DNA of 64,000 nucleotides, taken from UBA2031 sp037189985. Lineage in GTDB: Bacteria; Pseudomonadota; Gammaproteobacteria; Pseudomonadales; Moraxellaceae. The stretch is taken from contig JBBCJX010000005.1 of NCBI GenBank assembly GCA_037189985.1, positions 1-64,000 on the forward strand, written 5' to 3'. The position numbers and the translations under genes were made by a program. Positions 58,888 through 64,000 of this stretch are shown piece after piece (positions within the stretch are counted from its first letter, which is position 1; each line of letters begins with the position of its first letter). Under the pieces are notes generated by a model, which saw nothing but the letters and a program-made list of their open reading frames with translations, was not told the DNA's origin and made no database searches.

Positions 58888-61185
58888 ATGGCTGCTTCTC
58901 CCTCCCGCGGTTTCGTGATCACGGCACTGCTGCTCCTGCTGGTTGTCCTGCTGCTGGCCGTTGTCGGCGTGGGCCTCTACGTGCTCAAGCTCGACAGCAC
59001 GGTGCGCGAGAAGTTCGAGGGCAAGCGCTGGGCGATTCCGGCGCGTGTGTATGCACGGCCACTGGAGCTTTATGCCGGTGCGCCGTTGTCCCTGCGTGAT
59101 GTGCAGCAGGAATTGCGTTTGCTGAATTACCGCGAGCAGGCACCCTCGTCGCCGGGAACCTGGCAGGTGAAGGGCAATGAAATGCAGATGCACACCCGCG
59201 GGTTTTCCTTTGCAGACGAAGCCGAGGAGGCACAGGTGCTGCGCCTGCGCTTCAACGGCAACACGCTTGCCGATGTAGCCAGTACCTTGCCCAGTGATCG
59301 CGGTGTGGTGCGCCTCGAGCCCATGGTGATCGGCGGCATCTATCCCAAGCAGAATGAAGACCGCGTGCTCATGCAGCTTGCCGAGGCTCCACCCTACCTC
59401 GTGGATGCGCTGCTGGCAACGGAGGACCGTGCGTTCTACAGCCATCACGGCATTTCCCTGCGCGGCATCCTGCGCGCCATGTGGGTCAACATGACGGCGG
59501 GCGGTTTGCAGCAGGGTGGCAGCACCCTCACTCAGCAGTTGGTGAAGAATTTTTATCTCACGAGCGAGCGCACGCTGACCCGCAAGATCAATGAAGCCTT
59601 CATGGCCATCCTGCTGGAAATCCATTACGAGAAAGATGAAATCCTGGAAACTTATCTGAACGAGGTCACGCTGGGGCAGAGTGGCGACCGTTCCGTAAAC
59701 GGTTTCGGTCTGGCGTCGCAGTTTTTCTTTGGTCAGCCAGTTTCCGAGCTGGATTTGCCGCAGGTTGCCTTGCTGGTCGGCATGGTGCAGGGGCCGTCGT
59801 ATTACAACCCGCGACGCAATCCGCAACGTGCCACGGCACGGCGCAATCTTGTGATCGACAACCTGTTGGTGGAAGGAAAGATCACGGCCGAGCAGGCCGC
59901 TGCCGCGAAGAAAAAGCCGCTGGGCGTGATTGCCCGGCCAACTGCGGCAACGACGGTTTATCCGGCCTTCATTGATCAGGTCCGCCGCCAGTTGCATGTG
60001 GAGTACAAGGAAGAAGACCTCTCTTCCGACGGCCTGCGTATTTTCACCACGCTGGACCCGCAAGTGCAGAATGCGGCGCAGGCTGCTTTTGATGGCAACA
60101 TCAGCCGCCTGAAAAAATCCGGCGCCAAGCGCCTTGCCGCCGTACAGGGTGCCATGGTGGTGTCGAATCCCGAGAGTGGTGAATTGCTGGCCATCATCGG
60201 GGGCAGCGGGGATTTCACCGGATACAACCGCGCGCTGGATGCCCGTCGCCAGATCGGATCGCTGGTAAAGCCGGCAGTTTATCTCACCGCACTGGAGTCG
60301 GGGCAGTACACGCTGGCAACGCCGCTGGATGACAGTCCGGTGTCATTGCAGAGCCAGGGCGGCAAACTCTGGGAGCCCAAGAACGACGACGGCGAAAGTC
60401 ACGGCATCGTGCCTTTGTATGTGGCCCTTTCACGCTCCTATAACCAGGCCACCATCCGCATGGGCGTCACCGTGGGTGTGCCGGCGGTGGTGGGCACGCT
60501 GAAGCGCCTGGGTGTGCAACAACACATCGAGCCTTATCCTTCCCTCATGCTGGGTGCCATCGACATGGCGCCGCTGGATGTGTTGTCGCTGTTTCAGGTG
60601 TACGCCAGCGGTGGCTTCCGCACGCCGCCGCGCAGCATCCGTGAGGTCGTCGATGCCAAGGGCAAGCCGCTCAAGCGTTATGGCCTGGCAGTGGAGCAGG
60701 TGGCGGACCAGGCATCGGTCTATCTTGTGAATTACGCCTTGCAGCAAACAATGCGTGCCGGCACGGGGGCGAGCGCCTATCGCAGCCTGCCGGCTGATCT
60801 GGTGATGGCGGGCAAGACCGGAACCACCAATGACCTGCGTGATGCCTGGTTTGCCGGCTACACTGGCAATTATCTGGCGGTGGTCTGGGTCGGTAATGAC
60901 GACAACACGCCCACCGGGCTGTTTGGTGCCAGCGGTGCGCTACCGGTCTGGACCGATACCATGAAGCAGCTCAATCCGGTTTCGCTGGTGCAGGTGCAGC
61001 CGGAAAACGTGGAGTGGCACTGGGCCGACAAGAGCAGCGGCCAGCTTTCAGCAGAGAAGTGCGATGGCGCTGTGTTCATTCCCTTCCGCAGCGATACCGT
61101 GCCGCAGGAAATGGTGCCCTGTGCCCAGGGTGGCATCCCGGCTGTGCTGGATGGCGTTTTCCGGCGCGTCATTGATTGGTTCTGA
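58888..61185 (+). CDS. mrcB: Penicillin-binding protein 1B
   Basis: A 765-residue bifunctional peptidoglycan synthase. One N-terminal transmembrane helix (about 8-32) is followed by a UB2H domain (about 60-145), a GT51 glycosyltransferase (catalytic Glu in ALLATEDRAFYSHHG; QGGSTLTQQLVKNFYL) and a transpeptidase with the SxxK nucleophile in IGSLVKP, SRSYN and KTGTT. UB2H binds the LpoB activator in E. coli. The adjacent TPR lipoprotein may be a partner. Confidence 0.96.
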   Translation: MAASPSRGFVITALLLLLVVLLLAVVGVGLYVLKLDSTVREKFEGKRWAIPARVYARPLELYAGAPLSLRDVQQELRLLNYREQAPSSPGTWQVKGNEMQMHTRGFSFADEAEEAQVLRLRFNGNTLADVASTLPSDRGVVRLEPMVIGGIYPKQNEDRVLMQLAEAPPYLVDALLATEDRAFYSHHGISLRGILRAMWVNMTAGGLQQGGSTLTQQLVKNFYLTSERTLTRKINEAFMAILLEIHYEKDEILETYLNEVTLGQSGDRSVNGFGLASQFFFGQPVSELDLPQVALLVGMVQGPSYYNPRRNPQRATARRNLVIDNLLVEGKITAEQAAAAKKKPLGVIARPTAATTVYPAFIDQVRRQLHVEYKEEDLSSDGLRIFTTLDPQVQNAAQAAFDGNISRLKKSGAKRLAAVQGAMVVSNPESGELLAIIGGSGDFTGYNRALDARRQIGSLVKPAVYLTALESGQYTLATPLDDSPVSLQSQGGKLWEPKNDDGESHGIVPLYVALSRSYNQATIRMGVTVGVPAVVGTLKRLGVQQHIEPYPSLMLGAIDMAPLDVLSLFQVYASGGFRTPPRSIREVVDAKGKPLKRYGLAVEQVADQASVYLVNYALQQTMRAGTGASAYRSLPADLVMAGKTGTTNDLRDAWFAGYTGNYLAVVWVGNDDNTPTGLFGASGALPVWTDTMKQLNPVSLVQVQPENVEWHWADKSSGQLSAEKCDGAVFIPFRSDTVPQEMVPCAQGGIPAVLDGVFRRVIDWF

Positions 61186-61288
61186 CCAGCACAAGCTTTT
61201 CTGTGGATTATCTTGCTGCAAGGAAAATGCGCTAAGGTCTTGTGCTCTCCACCATGGGTGGACAAAGGAATAGGGCAGGAAAGCTGTG

Positions 61289-61885
61289 ATGCGGGTTTTT
61301 ATTTTTTCCATCCTGACGGTTGCGGCATTGGCGGGTTGCTCGCACTCGCCGCCGCTTGTCCGGGATGTTCCTGTCGTTGATTCGCGCGTACCCCAAGTGG
61401 TGACGCCTCCCCCTGCTGCATCCACACCTTCGGCGCCGGCGACACGGCAACCTGCTGTCACACCAACGCCGGGTGTGCTTTATCCCCAAGCGGCACATCG
61501 TCCGCCGCAACCTTCCCGGCAACTTGCCGATGGCTCGCAGGTTCCTGCCGTGCAAAGCCTGCTGGCAAGCTCGGAGCGCGCATTGGCTCGTGGTGAAACT
61601 GATATTGCTGCTGTCAGCCTGGAGAGGGCGCAGCGTCTGGCGCCGCAGTCGGCCACGGTCTATCAGCGCCTGGCCGATGTGCGCTTGCGCCAGGAGCGTC
61701 CGGCCGAGGCAGAACAGCTGGCGAGGAAGGCCTTGGCATTTACCAATCACCCGACACAGCAGGCCGCCATCTGGCGCCAGATAGCGGCTGCCCGCCAGCA
61801 GCAGGGAAAGGCCGCGGCAGCGCAGGAAGCTGCTGATCGTGCCAGTTTGCTGGAAGGGAGAGCACCTGTTGAGGCTTTGCCTTGA
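61289..61885 (+). CDS. TPR-containing lipoprotein downstream of mrcB
   Basis: A 198-residue lipoprotein: lipobox LAGC near residue 15, then a long Pro/Ala/Thr-rich linker (about 20-85) and a helical TPR-like domain (about 90-190, LLASSERALARGETDIAAVSL). The linker-plus-TPR design resembles outer-membrane activators of PBPs such as LpoA/LpoB in function, though no sequence family is claimed. ATG 61289 has AGGA 8 bases upstream, better than GTG 61286. It is 103 bases after mrcB. Confidence 0.75.
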   Translation: MRVFIFSILTVAALAGCSHSPPLVRDVPVVDSRVPQVVTPPPAASTPSAPATRQPAVTPTPGVLYPQAAHRPPQPSRQLADGSQVPAVQSLLASSERALARGETDIAAVSLERAQRLAPQSATVYQRLADVRLRQERPAEAEQLARKALAFTNHPTQQAAIWRQIAAARQQQGKAAAAQEAADRASLLEGRAPVEALP

Positions 61886-61936
61886 TGGCACATGGATCAA
61901 GGCCGCACAAAAAACCACGACATCAGGATGCATGAC

Positions 61937-62815
61937 ATGAAAGGACGCCTGTTTTTCTGCTTTGTTTTTTTGATGACGGGCATGCAGTCAACTCTCGCTG
62001 AGCAGGCTGACACAGCAGGCACGACCTCCGAAGCCTTGTCAGCTCCCATGCAGCAGACCTTGCTGACTGCTGCCACACCTCAGCCTGACCGTGGCATCAG
62101 TGCACATGAGCCGGTGTATTTCATGTGGGCCAGCAACTGGCGCGGCGAGGGTCATTACGGCGCCAAGTTCCAGTTCAGCCTGAAGTACCGCCTGCTGCAT
62201 CCCGAGGATCAGGAAAAGCAGCAGTGGTGGGAGCGCTTCTACTTCGCGTACACGCAAACATCATTATGGGATCTGGAGGCCGACTCCAAGCCTTTCCGTG
62301 ACTCCGCCTACCGCCCTGAAATGTTCTGGGACCAGCCAGAGTTTTCTGCATTTCCATCGGTAGAAACTCTGGCCGGCATGCGCTTTGGTATCGGGCATGA
62401 ATCCAATGGCCGGGACGGGACGGATTCGCGCAGTATCAACATTGCGTATGTACGCCCGACATTCACATTTCCTGCGACACGCAACCGCGGTTACGTCTGG
62501 AGCTTTGCGCCCAAGGTCTACACCTACCTCGACAAGTCGGACAACCCGGACATTGCCGACTACCGTGGCTACGGGGATTTTCTGGTGCGGCTCAAGAAGG
62601 ATGATTCCTGGGAATATTCCGCGCTGTTGCGCAAAGGCATGAAGAGTTCTTACGGCAGCATACAGCTGGATGCGAGTTATCCCTTCCGCGGCTTCTTGCG
62701 CAATCTCAACGGCTACCTGGCCTTGCAGTATTTCAACGGCTACGGCGAGACCATTCTGGATTACAACGTGAAGCAGCCGTCCCGCATCGGGATCGGCCTG
62801 GTGGTGGTGCGCTGA
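61937..62815 (+). CDS. pldA: Outer-membrane phospholipase A
   Basis: A 292-residue PldA/OMPLA beta-barrel lipase. The catalytic His-Ser pair is in GIGHESNGRDG and the Asn 12 residues after the Ser (SRSIN), as in E. coli His142-Ser144-Asn156. The signal peptide is KGRLFFCFVFLMTGMQSTLA. Beta-strand repeats end with a hydrophobic residue followed by R (LVVVR). ATG 61937 is chosen; 61928 or 61892 are possible. It is active when the outer membrane is disturbed. Confidence 0.88.
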   Translation: MKGRLFFCFVFLMTGMQSTLAEQADTAGTTSEALSAPMQQTLLTAATPQPDRGISAHEPVYFMWASNWRGEGHYGAKFQFSLKYRLLHPEDQEKQQWWERFYFAYTQTSLWDLEADSKPFRDSAYRPEMFWDQPEFSAFPSVETLAGMRFGIGHESNGRDGTDSRSINIAYVRPTFTFPATRNRGYVWSFAPKVYTYLDKSDNPDIADYRGYGDFLVRLKKDDSWEYSALLRKGMKSSYGSIQLDASYPFRGFLRNLNGYLALQYFNGYGETILDYNVKQPSRIGIGLVVVR

Positions 62816-62830
62816 TGGACTGCGGGAAAA

Positions 62831-63493
62831 TCAGCCGGCCTGTTCGGCGGCCTGCAGTATGCCGGCAGCCACGGCATCGTCTTCTATCCTCACCATCTGC
62901 CTGATCAGATGGGCCAGCGAATCTGCCTTGAGCTTGACGTAAAGACGTGAGCGGTGTGATTCCACGGTGCGCGTGGAAAGGCCGATGTCGCGCGCGATGA
63001 GTTTGTTGGGCTGTCCCTTCAGCATGCCTTCCAGCACTTGCAATTCGCGGTCGGACAGCAGCGTCAGCCGTGTGCGCAGGTCCGAGGTTTCGGCGTGGCT
63101 CTGATGACGCTCGATATCCTGCGCAATGCCTTTGCGTATGGCCTGCATCAGCGAGTGCTCGTCCACGGGCTTGGTGAGGAAGTCCACCGCGCCATGCTGG
63201 AAGGCACGTCGGCAGGCGGCAATGTCGCCATGGCCAGTGATGAAGACAATCGGTACTTCAATGCCGCGGTTTTTCAGCAGCTCTTGCAATGCCAGGCCCG
63301 AAAGCCCAGCCATGCGGATATCCAGCACCAGGCAGCCCACGGATTCCTTGTGCCAGCCTTCCAGAAAGCGTTCGGCACTGGCGAAGCTTTCCACATGCAG
63401 GCCGTAAGTGCTGATCAGCAGGTCCAGCGAGCGGCGCACGGCATCATCGTCATCGACAAGAAATACGGTGGGCTCTTGCAGGGGCGGGTTCAT
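62831..63493 (-). CDS. FixJ/LuxR-type response regulator
   Basis: A 220-residue regulator with a receiver domain (VFLVDDDDAVRRSL; phospho-Asp in CLVLDIRMAGLSG; FLTKP) and a C-terminal LuxR helix-turn-helix (LSDRELQVLEGMLKGQPNKLIARDI, then STRTVESHRSRLYVKL). Its ATG overlaps the stop of the histidine kinase gene as ATGA, so the pair are co-translated. Signal and target genes are unknown; such FixJ-like pairs often respond to redox or to organic acids. Confidence 0.92.
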   Translation of the reverse strand: MNPPLQEPTVFLVDDDDAVRRSLDLLISTYGLHVESFASAERFLEGWHKESVGCLVLDIRMAGLSGLALQELLKNRGIEVPIVFITGHGDIAACRRAFQHGAVDFLTKPVDEHSLMQAIRKGIAQDIERHQSHAETSDLRTRLTLLSDRELQVLEGMLKGQPNKLIARDIGLSTRTVESHRSRLYVKLKADSLAHLIRQMVRIEDDAVAAGILQAAEQAG

Positions 63494-64000
63494 GCATCAT
63501 CTCCTGGCGTGCAGAAAGGCAGTGAAAAACGGAAGCGTGCGCCTCCCTCGGGCGCATTGGCGGCACTGAGCTCACCGCCGGCTGCTTCCAGAATGGTGCG
63601 GCTGATGCTGAGCCCCAGCCCCATGCCATCCGTCTTGGTCGTGAAAAATCGTGTGAAAAGAGCCGTATCGGCTCCTGGAGGCAGACCGGGGCCTGAGTCG
63701 CTGACGGTGACCTGGACACGACCGCCTATTTGCTGTGTCACCACATGCAGGGTGCGCTGGTCGGCAGGCACGGCCTGCATGGCTTCGGCGGCATTGCGCA
63801 GGAGGTTGACCATCACCTGTTCCAGTTGCAGCGCATCCGCCAGCACCGGAGGACAGGGCTCGGTGCGCAGCGTCACGCGCACGGCATCTTCCGACAGCTT
63901 GTTGCTGAGCAGGGTCAGCGCGTTGATGACAACCTGATTGACGGCAACGGGCCTGAGCTCGAATCCCTGGCGTCCAACAAATGCCCGCAGGCGCTCGAGA
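63490..64000 (-). CDS. Sensor histidine kinase (C-terminal part, gene runs off the window)
   Basis: The visible 169 residues contain the HATPase domain: N box MVNLLRNAAEAMQAV, G1 DSGPGLP, and G2 GMGLGLSISRTI. The frame stays open to the right edge, so the sensor and HisKA parts are outside. Partner of the overlapping FixJ-like regulator. The GTG at 63882 is internal, not the start. Confidence 0.9.
   Translation of the reverse strand, partial: LERLRAFVGRQGFELRPVAVNQVVINALTLLSNKLSEDAVRVTLRTEPCPPVLADALQLEQVMVNLLRNAAEAMQAVPADQRTLHVVTQQIGGRVQVTVSDSGPGLPPGADTALFTRFFTTKTDGMGLGLSISRTILEAAGGELSAANAPEGGARFRFSLPFCTPGDDA

Overview
This 64 kb window is chromosomal DNA of a GC-rich gammaproteobacterium of the Pseudomonadales type. 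Two long blocks keep the Pseudomonas gene order. The first runs from grpE-dnaK-dnaJ-dapB-carA-carB-greA-yhbY-rlmE-ftsH-folP-glmM-tpiA-secG-tRNA-Leu-tRNA-fMet-rimP-nusA-infB-rbfA-truB-rpsO to pnp. The second, on the minus strand, is dksA-gluQ-cbrA-cbrB-(small RNA)-pcnB-folK-panB-panC-panD. An hrcA gene, a DksA with a histone-H1-like tail and a relic integron argue against a typical Pseudomonas; a less studied relative (for example a Moraxellaceae-like lineage) is a guess, not a conclusion.

Layout. 0.2-5.1 kb (minus): recN followed by a CHASE2 adenylate cyclase, an SH3-domain protein and an M48 protease. 5.2-11.3 kb: the heat-shock and lysine block (hrcA, grpE, dnaK, dnaJ, a small membrane protein, dapB) with two readable sigma-32 promoters. 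11.4-12.6 kb: a diguanylate cyclase. 13-17.8 kb: carAB-greA behind a leader with a terminator-like attenuator. 18-24.6 kb: RNA modification, FtsH, folate and cell-wall precursor genes. 24.6-34 kb: two tRNAs and the translation and RNA-decay block, with structured leaders before rimP, rpsO and pnp. 34.2-37.1 kb: an outer-membrane TatT-like lipoprotein, a periplasmic solute-binding protein and a START-domain protein. 37.2-46.7 kb (minus): pantothenate genes, folK, pcnB and the CbrAB two-component system.

The most interesting element is the gene-free stretch 41.5-42.1 kb between cbrB and pcnB. On the minus strand it has a sigma-54 -24/-12 promoter, three phased GTAAC half-sites upstream of it, and a roughly 310-nt transcribed region with five clusters of AAnAAnAA (Hfq/Crc-binding) motifs, most held in loops closed by short GC clamps, plus a 13-bp hairpin and a terminal palindrome. 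This is the layout of the Pseudomonas CrcZ decoy RNA, in the same locus. The three genes at 34.2-37.1 kb carry AAnAAnAA motifs just before their start sites and are candidate targets.

46.8-54.1 kb is accessory DNA that splits cbrXA from gluQ: an MFS exporter, a YegP-like protein, a LysR regulator with a divergent oxidoreductase, and a decayed integron. The integron has a truncated intI, an attI-like core and minus-strand cassettes encoding a NERD protein, a methyltransferase and a VOC protein plus a small unknown, with one well-preserved attC. 54.5-57.4 kb holds gluQ, a GFA-family protein, dksA and a Rieske ferredoxin; a 266-bp MITE-like element follows. 57.8-64 kb holds a PfkB kinase, PBP1B, a TPR lipoprotein, a PldA-type outer-membrane phospholipase, and a FixJ-like regulator with its histidine kinase, which runs off the right edge.
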